Positions 40,118 to 50,811 of a stretch of DNA of 64,000 bases are shown here, piece after piece. Position 1 is the first letter of the stretch. Each line of letters opens with the position of its first letter. The stretch is from Azolla caroliniana (lineage: Eukaryota > Polypodiophyta): the NCBI GenBank assembly GCA_043228905.1, contig JBHGNT010000011.1, forward strand, positions 5,270,001 through 5,334,000, read 5' to 3'. A program made the position numbers and the translations under genes. Below the pieces are notes generated by a model. The model did not search any database. It saw only the letters and a list, made by a program, of their open reading frames with translations, and was not told the origin of the DNA.

Positions 40118-40929
40118 AATACATACCATCTATACATATACCATCTATACATCTATACATATAATATACCACCTATACATATAGGTCATCTATACATACA
40201 ATATGCCATCTATACAAATAATCAATACATAATGATGATTATTATGATAAAACAAGGAAAAAGAACCAAAATAACAAACAAAAATGCTTTTCAGTCTAAA
40301 AATGCTCCTAGCTCTAGAATGTCCTCCAAAAATTATGTGAAAATATTTCTTTAGTTCATTTCTTCTTCTTTCTTACGCTGGGGACAAGAACAACGCCGTC
40401 GCAGTCGCATTTCCTGCACACAGAGAAACAGAAGAAGAAGAAAGAAAAACATCAATCAGTCGATGATTCCTTTCTTTAAAAATTTAATTGATTGTTGTTG
40501 CTATAATTTGATCTTCATAGGTTTTTATCCTGGAGCTCTAATTTGATTAGTAGTAATAGTAGTAATAATCCTCCTCTTATGTTCTTCTTTATTTTTGGTT
40601 GTCTTTTTCTTTCATCCTGTTCTCTAAGTTTGGTAAGTCATCATTATTTTTGGTTGGATTAAAACTGGATGAAATGCTGAGATTATGATAGATTATTGCC
40701 AGATATTGCAAATACAAAAAAATGGGCAATTCAATTCTAATACTTCAAAAGACAAATGTATAGGATTAAATAAGGCAATTCTGTTCTAGATTTTAATGGG
40801 GGGAAATCGGAACATGACAGGTTTTGATTCCATTGAATGGCATACATATAATGTGATGTATAATTTGCAGAGCAGGTTTGAGGGGGGCATACCAATCATG
40901 CCAAAGGCAAGTTTCAAATCCAAAGGCAT
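38083..40929 (-). CDS. SWEET: SWEET family bidirectional sugar transporter, six exons
   Basis: Exons in transcript order are 40929-40893, 40413-40377, 40066-39850, 39233-39072, 38903-38784 and 38289-38083. All five introns are GT-AG and the total is 780 nt, 259 residues plus stop. Sizes of 37, 37, 217, 162 and 120 nt and intron phases 1, 2, 0, 0, 0 keep the frame. SWEETs are seven-helix, two-MtN3-repeat membrane uniporters for sucrose or hexoses. Visible are GNATATALFLSPAPTF, KKRSTEEFSSLPYV, CLLWVLYGMPFV, LTINGFGIVLE, MYASPLSVM, RSVEYMPF and IPNGLG. The conserved proline tetrad maps to P24, P44, P147 and P164, and the substrate-pocket asparagines to N74 and N194. The start ATG has an AAAA-ATG context; the in-frame codon 13 triplets upstream is TTG. 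The tail is Asn-rich. The middle resembles clade II (SWEET4-8) members, but clade and substrate are not settled. Confidence 0.92.
40067..40235. repeat. CA/GT microsatellite and CATC-ATACA minisatellite in SWEET intron 2
   Basis: A perfect CA run of about 16 units lies at 40083-40114, only about 16 bp from the 3' splice site of intron 2 (minus strand: GT run, then TTTGTTTGTTGAGGTCAG). It is followed by imperfect CATCTATACATATAC repeats to about 40235. The GT tract takes the place of the usual polypyrimidine tract. Confidence 0.85.
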
Positions 40930-41189
40930 TTTTACTTGTGAATTCAAGTAATTTCCAAGCCCTCCCAATGGTCTAATGAGATCAAATTAATGCTCTCTTA
41001 GATTAGAGTTGTTGTGTGAAGACTAATTATGTGGGAAGGAGGAGAGGTTCTGCCACAACCTGAAATCATTCACCTATATATTGGATGGATGGATAAATGG
41101 ATAGATGAATTTGGGGGGTGGTGGTGGTGGTTTTATGAAACAAAACCTACCAAAAGAAGAGAAAACAACCAAATATAAAAATGGAAAGG

Positions 41190-41289
41190 AAGGGAAGGGA
41201 GAAGGGGAGAGTGTCTTTGTGTATGAAAGACAATCCTAGGATTTATATTATATAATGGTACACACAAGAGAGAGAGAGAGAGAGAGAGA

Positions 41290-41337
<48 letters not shown>

Positions 41338-41351
41338 TGTGTGTGTGTGTG
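41190..41351 (-). promoter_or_regulatory. Putative SWEET core promoter with TATA box and GA/GT microsatellite
   Basis: On the minus strand a TATATAATATAAAT stretch (about 41241-41254) lies about 315 bp upstream of the start codon. It is followed by pyrimidine-rich DNA (CTCTCCCCTTCTCCC near 41185-41210), as is typical for plant transcription starts. Just upstream, 41268-41351 is a compound GA and GT microsatellite, which reads CT/AC on the gene strand. GA/CT tracts are known binding sites for plant BPC/GAGA factors. The transcription start is not known. Confidence 0.45.
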
Positions 41352-41794
41352 TTTGTGGGCTAGTGTGTGGCTAGCTAGGTGGGCTAGAAAGAGACACATA
41401 CACAAACACATAGTGCCCTAACCACCAAGTTTCCACCTTAATGCTCTTCTTACCTCCTCCATGTATATATGCTTTATCGGACATATTTTATTGTAGTGCA
41501 AACACACACATCCAAGCTCTCTCGCTCACCCTCGGAATAGAAGTTAATATACCCATGCGCGCACCATCACGTAATCACATACACACTCCTTGATCGGTTG
41601 TTATTCATTCATTCATCACTAGCTTGACCACTCTCGCAACCCGAGGACTCTTTCCAGCACACTCTCGTCACAAAGTAATACAACCTCCAATATTATTCTA
41701 ATTTACACCATCTACTTCTATTTGAGTCCCACCTCTAGTTTAGTTAGAGGAAACAACATCTCTATTTCTACATTGTGCAGGTTTTGCCATCTTT

Positions 41795-41935
41795 ATTGAC
41801 ATTGTGGTATATATGGTCTATACTGAAAAATTCGAATGGTACATAGGGAAATTGTTATCTATCTTCATTGACATTGGTGATATATGTGGTCTACACTCAG
41901 ACATTCAATGGTACACAACGAAATTGTTATCGCAA
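41795..41935. repeat. 72-bp imperfect tandem duplication
   Basis: ATTGACATTG..G.TATAT, TGGTCTA.ACT, AATGGTACA and GAAATTGTTATC occur in order from 41795 and again from 41867. Substitutions of about 15 percent suggest an old event. Confidence 0.6.
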
Positions 41936-43159
41936 TAGTGCTAGAAAGGAGTGTGGTACATTTCCATCTACAAATACACAAAAACACGTAATGGATCTGT
42001 TGTGTGTTTAATGGGATATTGAATCCACAATCTCATGGCTCTCTCCCTCCCCTACATAGTAATTGTATTAAGCACAAAATCGACAATCATAGTATCGTGA
42101 GGTGCAACAATATTTTCTAGCAAACCACATCCAATTCGCCATCATATCCCTCATCATTTAAATCCTTCTGTTGTGAACCTATTTGGTAATGCTATCTAAT
42201 AGACAATGTGAATGGCAAACATGACTTCCTAGAAGGCTTCAACAACAACTCTCTAACAATGAGACATAGCATGCCATTATGCTCTTCATGTAACAAATGT
42301 GTCTTTTAACTCCATAATGAGCATGAAACACAAAACACAATCCACATATGCTCTTTCTCATGTCTTTTATCTCATCAACTTATACGTGGGAAGTTCTTAC
42401 ACCATTTACAAGTACCAAGGATGCAAAACTATACAATACATAGGGGCAAATGCGCCCTTTGCATTACAAGGTTCCCCATAATTGGCAAGTAGGACTATAC
42501 CTCACATACATTTATAGTCGAGGTTTCACATAATCTATGATTTGTTAGGAACATCCACAAGACCTACATCATGTGGCCATGACTCTAAATTGACTTTCAT
42601 GCTCCTCAATCAATATTGTGTCATGAGCAAGGCTACAACCCTAATTGTCAATGTAATGATATCAATTCTATCAATTAAAGATTCAAAAGTAGTAATCTTG
42701 CGATTGATTTGTACTCAATTCCCTAGAGAATTTACTACTCATCATGCATGTTTGTAACAACACAAACTAAGAGTTCAATACTTTGATTATGGGACTTAGC
42801 ACTTGGGACTTCCTCTCCCATGTGTTTATCCTATAATTTCATTTTACTTGTGTGTATATATTTATTGGATACAAAATTTCAGCCTCTTTAGTGATTGGAT
42901 AGGATATTGGGATTTTACCAAAACCTAATGATGCATATTTCCCTTTTATTACAGAGCGTGCTAATGATGAGAACATATTAAGGCTACTTAAGCGCATCGA
43001 TCAATTTCGAGTGAAGAACAGGAGGCAAACATATGATACCCATCGGTATCTTATACCATAGAATATTGTCTCATGTTATAGGCTGGTTGTTGAAATAACA
43101 AATCTAGATACAAGAGCTTACCCTAACTAATAAAGACTTAACAACGTCTCAAGATATCA

Positions 43160-43533
43160 TAATTCATTTTTATAAGAAATGATCAACACAAATGTTACAA
43201 ATGACTTGAAATAGAGGCACCAATGTCGGATGCTAAATTCCTCTTCAAGTATAACTTTTTTGTTTATTTAGATAAAGATCAACCTTTCTTAATCTAGAAG
43301 ACGATCTGCTTTTTCCAAAGACAAGGGAGAAGGGGGTAGCTAATTCATTTTTATAAGAAATGATCAACACAAATGTTACAAATGACTTGAAATAGAGGCA
43401 CCAATGTCGGATGCTAAATTCCTCTTCAAGTATAACTTTTTTGTTTATTTAGATAAAGATCAACCTTTCTTAATCTAGAAGACCTTTCTTAATCTAGAAG
43501 ACGATCTGCTTTTTCCAAAGACAAGGGAGAAGT
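43160..43533. repeat. 181-bp tandem duplication with nested 19-bp duplication
   Basis: 43160-43340 (TAATTCATTTTTATAAGAAA ... GGGGGTAGC) is repeated almost without change from 43341. In the second copy ACCTTTCTTAATCTAGAAG is present twice in a row, adding 19 bp. The near-identity means the duplication is young. Confidence 0.85.
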
Positions 43534-43539
43534 AAATTG

Positions 43540-43971
43540 TGATTAGTGATATGACTACTCCTTCAAATCATTGATGGAATGAATATGCTACCCATTACTC
43601 GGGGGTGGGCAAGAAAACTTGTTATGTACTTGATGTTGGAGACGAGGCCGTTAGTGCGGAACACAAACAACACTAACAATGATGAAGACCAACAAGTGGA
43701 TGCAGACAAGAGTAAACAAGATGACCAAATGAAGCCAAGCATAAACAACTTAACAAAGATCAACATCAAGAACATAATGTGAGAGAGAGACATAGAGGCA
43801 CAACGTTGTAACTGTATTACCCAAACCTCAAAGTTTTAATACAAAAGAATGGTACACTAACATCTTCCTAAACTAGGGCAACTGCCCTTTAGTCTAACTA
43901 CAGAAATGTCCTAAACCTAGTCTGTCCAAATAGGACAGTGTGAATACGTCCATTATACCCCGTATTCGACA
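43540..43971 (-). repeat. Probable 3' LTR of family E
   Basis: TTACGGGAGAG (purine tract, minus strand) is followed at 43971 by TGTCGAATACGGGGTATAAT, a plausible LTR start. Farther down come an inverted GTCCTATTTGGACAG, a GTATTAAAACT stretch and a CT-rich microsatellite (43785-43800). The end of the LTR is a guess, as no second copy exists here. Confidence 0.4.
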
Positions 43972-44081
43972 CTCTCCCGTAATAGGCGTATATAACAAGA
44001 AAGAGAAAAAATTTGTAAGTAAAAGAATATACAAAGTACAAATTTGCAAAAGGATGTTGGACAAATCGGCTTATAGCCGAA

Positions 44082-45060
44082 TCAACAATGGTTGAAAGCA
44101 AATGCCAAATCAAGTAGAGGTATTGAAGCCGAATCGGCAATGCCGATTACTGAAGGCTGAATTTCAAAAGTGTCGAAGCCAATTGTCTGATATCTCCTTA
44201 CACCCATATGGTGCCATATAGACCGAAATCGATTAGCCAGAAGAAATGTGGTCATCCCATTTGCTACATTGTCACTCATAGTAATTTTCTTGAGGCCGAG
44301 CTTTCCTTTAGTAACACAGTCCTAAATGAAGTGACATCAAATGTCAATATGCTTCGAAGCATTATGGTGAACCGAATTTATCGATAGAGCGACAACACCC
44401 TAACTGTCGCCATACACAACTAGAACCGAATTGGAGTTTTCTTGTCGAAACATACACGCCAACCAACCGACCCATAAGGCTTCTTTGTCGTGTCCAACGC
44501 GGCTACGTATTCGTCTTCGGTCATTGAAGTAGTTGTGCATGCCTGAAGTTTTGACTTCCATGAAGTTGCTCCCTTGCCGAATTTGAAGCAATATTCGGTT
44601 GTTGACTTTCGATTGTCTAGGCAGCTAGCAAAGACCAAGTCAATGTAGCCGAAAATGCTTGAGTCCTTATTCCGGCTGAAGAGGATGCCATAGTCTTTTG
44701 TGCCCACTAGGTATCTAAACACATGCTTGACTGCGATCAATGTGATTGGCCAAGGTTGTGCATGAATCTGTTGACAAATCCTACGACGCGAGCAATGTCT
44801 AGCAGTGTCACGACCATCGCATACATTAAGGAGCCGAATGTCGGTGCATATGGTACCGACTCCATGATATCCTCCTCTGAACCGGATGTTAGATAGTATC
44901 GCGGAGACAACCAAAGGCTAATAGGGAGTGGGGTCGAAGCTGATTTTGGTAATTACATGTTGAAGCGTTCCAAGACACGGGTGATTTAGTCGGCTTGAGA
45001 CAAGAATAGTTGTTCTTTGATCTGGAGTCGGCTAATTTTTATGCCTAGAATGTGTCTTGT
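44082..45060 (-). pseudogene. Copia RNase H and RT thumb (family E)
   Basis: IAVKHVFRYLVGTKDYGILFSR, DNRKSTTEYCFKFGKGATSWKSKLQ, MTEDEYVAALDTTKK and VVYGDS.GVVALS are recognisable. DNRKST corresponds to DR.ST and YGDS to YCDN/S. RNase H is decayed, with several stops. The end of the element's coding lies near 44082. Confidence 0.65.
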
Positions 45061-45780
45061 TAGACCTAATTCCTTCATGGAAAACTTCAACTACAATTTC
45101 TGAATGAGATCGGCAAGCTCTCTGGCATACCGGCCAGAGACAAACATGTCGTCCACGTAAAGGATGAGGAAGATGGGTGTATTGAGTTGTTTTCAAGAAA
45201 AGGGAATGGTTCTCATCACTCTTGGAGAAACCAACCGATTGTATGAAGTCGTCGAACTTCTTATACCATTGACTTTGGGCCTATTTCAAGCCGTATAGAC
45301 TCTTCTTGAGTTGGCGAACTACATGTTCTTGACCAGCAATAACAAAGACTTTCGATTATTCCATGTAAATCTGCTTGTCTAGGACACCATGGAGGAATGC
45401 CATCTTTACATCTAACTGAATTAGCTCCAAATTTTCGGCTACCACTACGCTAAGAATAAAGTGAAAAGATTTCATTGAAGTCGACATCATATTCCTGCCT
45501 GAAACCCTTTGCTACTAGTCTGGATTTGTACTTAGGGCCGATCGAATTTGACATCTCTTTTAATCTATAGACTCATTTAAAAGCAAGACCATGCCGATTC
45601 TTCGGTAATTCAACCAAGTTCCATGTCTTATTATGCCGGATTGAGTTCATTTCTAACTCCATCGCCAAATACTAGGTGGTCGAATCAACACATGCCGATG
45701 TTTCTTCGTATGACGTCGATTCATCGATGCTTGTGAAGTAAATTTTGGGAGAATATATCTCTGGAGGCTGTGACAGTCTC
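45060..45780 (-). pseudogene. Copia reverse transcriptase (family E)
   Basis: YEETSACVDS, MELEMNSIRHNKTWNLVELPKNRHG, KYKSRLVAKGFRQEYDVDFNE, DVKMAFLHGVLDKQIYME-like segments in shifted frames, LKKSLYGLK.A..QWYKKFDDF and LPHPLRGRHVCL. At the last, the YVDDM codons are still visible in a shifted frame (TACGTGGACGACATG on the minus strand near 45150). It is non-functional. Confidence 0.7.
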
Positions 45781-45782
45781 TC

Positions 45783-46930
45783 TCATCTGCGGGATATGAC
45801 TAGGCTAGCCGGATCGGGTAAGTTAGTCAAATGGTTCGGACCCACAACATTCAGTTGTGCCAAATCGGGATGATCAGAATCGGTGTTGGATTTTTCAACT
45901 ACCCGTGAAGCCAACCTTGTGTTTTGGGCTAGTCCGTCAAGAAGAGCCAACACGTTTGAAAAGACTACTCTTCGAACTTCAATTGGCCTTCTAGCCGTCT
46001 TATGCATATCCGACTCATTGAAAACCACATCCGAACTTCAAACAATTTGTCTATTTTCGGGGTCGTAGAGACGGTAACCAAATTGGCCATCTGGTCCATA
46101 ATCAAGGAAAATGCATTTCCTGGACCTAAACTCTAATTTTCTGTGATCATCCTTTGGCATGAGAGCGAAGGCTTCGCAACCGAAAATCATCAACTTATCG
46201 TAATTTGGCTTCTTTCCAGTTCATAACTTCGGAGGAATTTGAAGTCATGGAAGCCTACTCGGCGATTTATTGATTATGTGTACTACCGTAACTAGAGCCT
46301 TTGCCCAGAAACCATCCAACAATCCGGAGTGTTGCAACATGGCGACAATTCTTTCCTGAATTGTATGATTCATTCTCTCTAAGACTACGATTCCGTTTTG
46401 CCTTGGACTGTGGGGTGTTGTAAATTCACGTTAGATGTTGCACTACCCGCAAAATCTGATGAATTCTTCAGACTTAAACTCTCCTCCATTGTCAGAAGAC
46501 AAGCATTTCAGCTTCCGGTCGGACTAGTTTTCCACCATTGCAAGCCAATCTTGAAAGATTAAGAACACCCAGTTTTTGGTTATGGCCGGATACGCACACA
46601 CCTTCCTTGTCGAGTTGTCAGTAAATGTGAAGAAGTAGGAGGCACCACCGAGATATTAATGTGGCATCAGCCCAAAGACGTTTGAATGGACCAAATCGAC
46701 CAAACTCAATTTTCTCGGTGCGGTCGTGGGGTGTGAGGTTGCAACTTGCTTGCCATATTGGCAATGCTCGTAGAACTGGTGATCTGAAAAAGAGAGTTTG
46801 GGAATGTCGTCGGCTCTGGATAAGTGCGTGATGTTGACCTTGCTGAGATGTCTGAGTCCGATGTGCCATAATGATGACATAGAGATATCTACTACAAACA
46901 AGTCACCATCTCTGAGTGTGACGTATAATG
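45783..46930 (-). pseudogene. Copia integrase and linker (family E)
   Basis: LWHIGLRHLSKVNITHLSRADDIPKL (zinc region), CQYGKQVATSH, LVDLVHSNVFGLMP, FTFTDNSTRKV, KCLSSDNGGEFKSEEFIRFC, HSPRQNGI, MNHTIQERIVAMLQHSGL, FWAKAL, IFGCEAFALMPKDDHRKLE and CIFLDYGPDGQFGYRLYDPENRQ. The first catalytic Asp is Asn (HSN for HTD) and the second Asp (SDNGGEF) is intact. Stops interrupt at least five times. Confidence 0.7.
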
Positions 46931-46959
46931 GGTACAATGAGTGTACCTTTGGACTTTGA

Positions 46960-47700
46960 GCAAGCAGGAGGTTCCCCCTATGGAATGTCCACCTTCTTGA
47001 TGAGAAGTCGGCATGAATGCCTCTTCCAATTCCGATTATGGCACAATGTTGCTAATTGCCGACTCAAACTGAGTCGGAATGGTGGGTTGAATATTGTTGA
47101 ATTTGTGATCTATGAGGAGTTACATGATATAACGCACCCAACTCAAGAAGCCAAGTCTTTGACTCTTCAATCGTAAGTAGAACTCCTGATTTGAATGAGT
47201 TCTCGATAAACAGTATATTCGAGTCATTTGTCAAAACTTCCGCTAATGAGTCGACAAAGTTGACCTCCTCCTTTTGGCCACCCTTTTGATCAACTCTTTG
47301 AGCTTTATCATTCTTCGCCTTAAGGGTGTGACAATCGCCCTTAATACATCTGAGTTTCTTACAATAATTTCAAATTCTGGAGTCCCTAGACTTGCTCTGG
47401 CTTTACACATTTGTTGGCTGCTAGGAAGAACTTCTTCCCCAAGTATTCAGTCAGTCAACTAAACTTTGTACTACAAAGGTATCCTTAACCGAATCGTGAA
47501 CAAATGATCTTCTACGAGTGTCTTCCGTCAAAATTGAGCTCTTACCTTCGGAGTAATTCACGGTTGTTCCGAACGCATTGCACATAGTGGCGACGTATGT
47601 TTCCCAAGAAGGGGGTAGGTTGCTGTTGAGAATCAAACTCAACATCCCGTGTGTGGTAACACACTCTAGGATACTCAAGTGTGTAAACACCCCACCTCCT
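46960..47700 (-). pseudogene. Copia gag tail and protease (family E)
   Basis: Gag: NLPPSWETYVATMCNAFGTTVNYSE and SSILTEDTRRRSFVHDS. A zinc-knuckle remnant follows (YCKKLRCIKGDCHTLK), then the protease WLLELGALYHVTPH in place of LLDSGASYHVTP. The catalytic Asp is lost. Codons above 47623 that seem to extend this frame belong to the family D LTR and are fortuitous. Confidence 0.6.
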
Positions 47701-47990
47701 TGTATAGTAACTAGTGTTCATAGGATATTAATGTTCTATGACACATATTCTTTAAGTAGTTAAGACTCGACCTCCTTCCCAAGAGGCGACTCTAGTGAGA
47801 GAATTTAGAGAGAAGGTGACTACATAAGCACCTTCTCCTTCTCTTTGTAATTGTTGGTCATTCTTGTTTTTCCTTGTAATACAGTTTTTTGTTTTTCGGT
47901 AACTCTCTGTCTCGCTCCCTCCCTCCCTCTCTCTCTACACACACACACAAAGTTCTTCCGCTGCACAGAATCATCCCTCGATTCTTTACA
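47624..47990 (+). repeat. 5' LTR of family D
   Basis: TGTTGAGAATCAAACTCAAC ... GATTCTTTACA, directly before a primer-binding site. It aligns almost base for base with 55528-55890. A CT-rich microsatellite (47914-47937) lies near the 3' end. Confidence 0.85.
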
Positions 47991-48002
47991 TGGTATCAGA
48001 GC
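47991..48002 (+). other. Primer-binding site of family D
   Basis: TGGTATCAGAGC follows the LTR end TTTACA without spacer. Confidence 0.85.
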
Positions 48003-48132
48003 ACGTGGTTTCTTGATTGAAGCCCATCCACTCTACGTGTGTTGTGCCCAACCCTCGTTCGAAAAGAACCGGTTGATCATTGTGGCAGCAATATGCACAA
48101 TTCGCATCAAGAAGAAGAAGAAGAAGCTCGAG

Positions 48133-48980
48133 ATGAACACTCAGATGGGAAGCGCTCTTCCTACTGAGAATCTTGATAGAAACAACTTTGCAACTTGGGA
48201 GTACAAGATGCACCAATACCTTGTTGGCCAAGGATATTGGAGTTACAACAATGAAGCAAACGAAAATCAACCCAACCCAACACATGTCGACTACCCAACT
48301 TGGGAGCAAGCGGCGAGTCGTGTGTTGTACGGCCTTGCATCATGCTTCCATGATCACATGCTTGGCCACATCCGAGAGGCCAAAATGCCGAAGGAGTCGT
48401 GGGGGAACCTCAAGAAGATTTTCGCAACCAACACAACCGCAAGAAAGCTTCAACTTCGTCAGAAGTTGAACGGTATACAACAGAGGGACATGTAAATCAG
48501 TAGATACACCTTGAAGATCAAGGAGTTGTGCGGTGCCCTCGGGTTGATCAACGTTAGCATTAATGATGATGAAATGGTACAGATTGGCCTCGGAGGCTTA
48601 GCACCTCGGTTCAGAACCATTCAATCGGCAATCCTCACGAGGGAGAATCCTCCCTACTTCAATCTCTAGTCGATGTTGTTGCTGGTCAAGGAGAATCATG
48701 TTCGAACAAGAAGCAATGTGCAAGAAGGACACATGCTCTATTTAAATTTTGATGGAGGAAGAGGACAAGTTCATGGAAGAAGAGGCTGATTCGGCCAAGG
48801 TCGACACAACCATGAGCAACCTTGAGAACATAACTTCTATTACCAACGCATGAGGTGGAGCATCCAGAAGAAGGGGGAGCAATCATGCCGGACCCAGCCG
48901 ACAAAACAATTCCGTCAAGTGTGGATATTGCGGTAAATCCAGCCACTATGAGGCAGAGTGTCGAAAAAAGAAGAGGGAGT
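48133..48980 (+). pseudogene. Copia gag (family D)
   Basis: ATG at 48133, then LPTENLDRNNFATWEYKMHQYLVGQGYW-type gag start, WEQAASRVLYGLASCFHDHML, STTARKLQLRQKL equivalent (TTARKLQLRQKLNGIQQRD), then TAA at 48493. It continues with RYTLKIKELCGALG, MVQIGLGGLAPRFRTIQSAI and TAG at 48667. A zinc knuckle, CGYCGKSSHYEAEC, lies at 48920-48961. It is related to the family B gag. Pol begins in another frame after about 48990. Confidence 0.8.
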
Positions 48981-49045
48981 CGGCTTCCAGAAGCTGACAA
49001 CTCACTAACTACGCCTCAAACTCCGACTACGATGATCGTGGCAAA

Positions 49046-50390
49046 ATGTTCATGATGCAACACAAAGAGAATCCGATGACAACATCATCGCTGACAAGCA
49101 TCTCCGACTCGGATAATGTATGGTTTGTCAATTGGGGTGCATCCAATCACATGACGTCTCATGCAGATTGGTTTCGAGAACTCCGAAAGCCTGATCGACT
49201 CGACTATGTTGAAACTGGGGATGACACAATTCACCCGATTCAGCATGTCGGCAATGTCCCGTTTGACAAAAAGGGCAATCAGACCTACATAAAAAATGTC
49301 TTGCATGTTCCTACAATAACAAAGAATCTGGTCTCGGTCAGCCAGATTGTGGAACAGGGCACGGAAGTTTGGTTCAACGATGGAGGTTGCTTCATCGAAA
49401 AGGAAGGCCGAATTATCGCTTGTGGTCAAAGAGATAGCCGAATGTTCATCCTCGATTCTCACGAGATGAAATTGGCAATGTATGCCAAGGGCCGAAAGGC
49501 CGACACTGACATAGAGCTATGGCACAGACGGATTGGCCACACTAACCTCCAAAAGCTCAAAAGAATGCAGACGAAAGGAGTCATCATTGGACTTTCGAGT
49601 TTTACCGAAAAGGAGAGTACTCGCGTATGTGAAGCCTGCCAATTCAGCAAACAACATCGTCAACCATTCCCGAAAGAGAGGAACATGAGCAAAGGAATCT
49701 TGAATGTAGTGCATTCAGATGTATGGGGACCAGCCCAAACGACAACATTTGGTGGTTGCGGATACTGCGTGACATTCATCAAAGACTTCTCCAGCAACAC
49801 TTGGATCTACAATATGCAGTAGAAGAGCAAAGTGTTTGGACACTTCCAAAAGTTCAAAAACGAAGTCGAAAAGGCAACCGGCCGGCATGTCCCATGCCTT
49901 CGATCGGACGGGAGAAAACAATACTTCTCTAACGCCTTTACAACATACCTTCATCAAGAAGGAATGCGAAGGGAGTATACCTACCGACACACACCTCAGC
50001 AGAATGGAGTAGCCGAACGCAAGAATCGGCACATACTCGAGGTGCCAAGGGCACTAGTGAATGAGAAACATCTGCCAAAGTCATATTGGGCTGAAGCGGC
50101 GAATACGGCCATCTATCTGATGAATCGTTGTACAACATTAGGAGTGCACGATATTACCCCCCATGAAGTTTTACGGTGAGAAACCGAACCTATCCCCATG
50201 TTAGGATATTCGTTTCAATTGCATATGTACATATTCCCGACGAGAAACGGCAGAAGCTCGATCCAAAGTTGGAGAAATGTATACTCGTAGGGTACTTACT
50301 CGAGAAAAAAGGGTATAAGTGCTTCAACCTTTCCACCAAGTTACAAGGTACGAGTGAGTAGGGATGTAGTATTCGACGAGGTGGCATCTT
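49046..50390 (+). pseudogene. Copia protease and integrase (family D)
   Basis: The protease motif is VWFVNWGASNHMTSH, with VDSGAS mutated at Asp and Ser. Then come KNLVSVSQIVEQGTEV, the pre-integrase SRMFILDSHEMKLAMYAKGRK, zinc region LWHRRIGHTN, CEACQFSKQHRQPFP, core VVHSDVWGPAQ, CLRSDGRKQYFSNAF (GGKEYF mutated), YRHTPQQNGVAERKNRHILEV and YWAEAANTAIYLMNR. After a shift the tail reads FVSIAYVHIPDEKRQKLDPK. TAG at 49820 and TGA at 50177 interrupt it. Confidence 0.8.
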
Positions 50391-50399
50391 TATATACAG

Positions 50400-50811
50400 T
50401 CAAATCAGCCCCATCCAACACATGGAAATCGAGTTCGACACAGATGCGAAGGATGATTGATCTAGGCCCACATCAGAGGAAAGTCCAACCTCAACCAGGT
50501 TGAGTAGACCATAAATTCACCCAAAGCGACCAAAGCACATTGCGGCCAAGTCCGAAGACAGATACCAAAGGTAAGGCCAAAATGCCTGAGCACGAAGACT
50601 CAAAAAGAAATGAATTGACTCACTCACATGACAGTGTGTATGGTGGACTGGATGTGCCCACCATGAGGGCACCATGAGCACCACGTCTCTCCACCCGAGA
50701 AAAGAACGTACTCAAAGCCGTGATGGGTCAAAGAACGTAGTCATGTGATATCATTATGCATTCATGATGAAGGTAGCGACAGTCTAAGAACCGGAAACCT
50801 TTTCTGAAGCC
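50400..50811 (+). pseudogene. Copia integrase-RT linker (family D), degraded
   Basis: Short fragments such as EIEFDTDAKDD, CTRRPRPHGHNAP-like basic words and HYAFMMKVATV.EPETFSEAV mark the linker and RT entry, the last ending in MTGQSDSKNETWDLVPS. The frame changes repeatedly and the stretch makes no protein. Confidence 0.45.

Larger units (their letters stand above)
41352..43540. other. AT-rich intergenic DNA upstream of SWEET, no supported gene
   Basis: I see no coding motif or retroelement boundary here. Small open frames (for example 42299-42481) have no recognisable domain. Local features are a 72-bp imperfect tandem duplication at 41795-41935 and the 181-bp duplication at 43160-43533. 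Distal regulatory DNA of SWEET may lie here, but no element can be named. Confidence 0.5.
43540..47623 (-). mobile_element. Ty1/copia family E, decayed, 5' end cut by family D
   Basis: On the minus strand gag tail, zinc knuckle, protease, integrase, linker, RT and RNase H are followed by a polypurine tract and LTR start at 43971. Gag is cut at 47623 within LPPSWETYV by the 5' LTR of family D. Stops and frameshifts are frequent. The lower boundary of the 3' LTR is not resolved; it may extend into the region of the 43160-43533 duplication. Confidence 0.7.

Noticed and set aside
40868-40892. Read-through of SWEET exon 1 into MPPSNLLCKLY as coding
   Set aside because: A GT donor at 40892 and a 37-nt exon 2 in correct phase restore the conserved GNATA...FLSP segment, so this is intron.
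40786-40968. Alternative upstream start of the SWEET protein 13 codons earlier
   Set aside because: The upstream codon is TTG, not ATG. The ATG at 40929 has a good context and gives the usual short SWEET N-terminus.
43579-43782. 67-codon plus-strand frame with an acidic, Asn/Asp-rich tail
   Set aside because: It lies within the probable family E LTR on the opposite strand and matches nothing I recognise.
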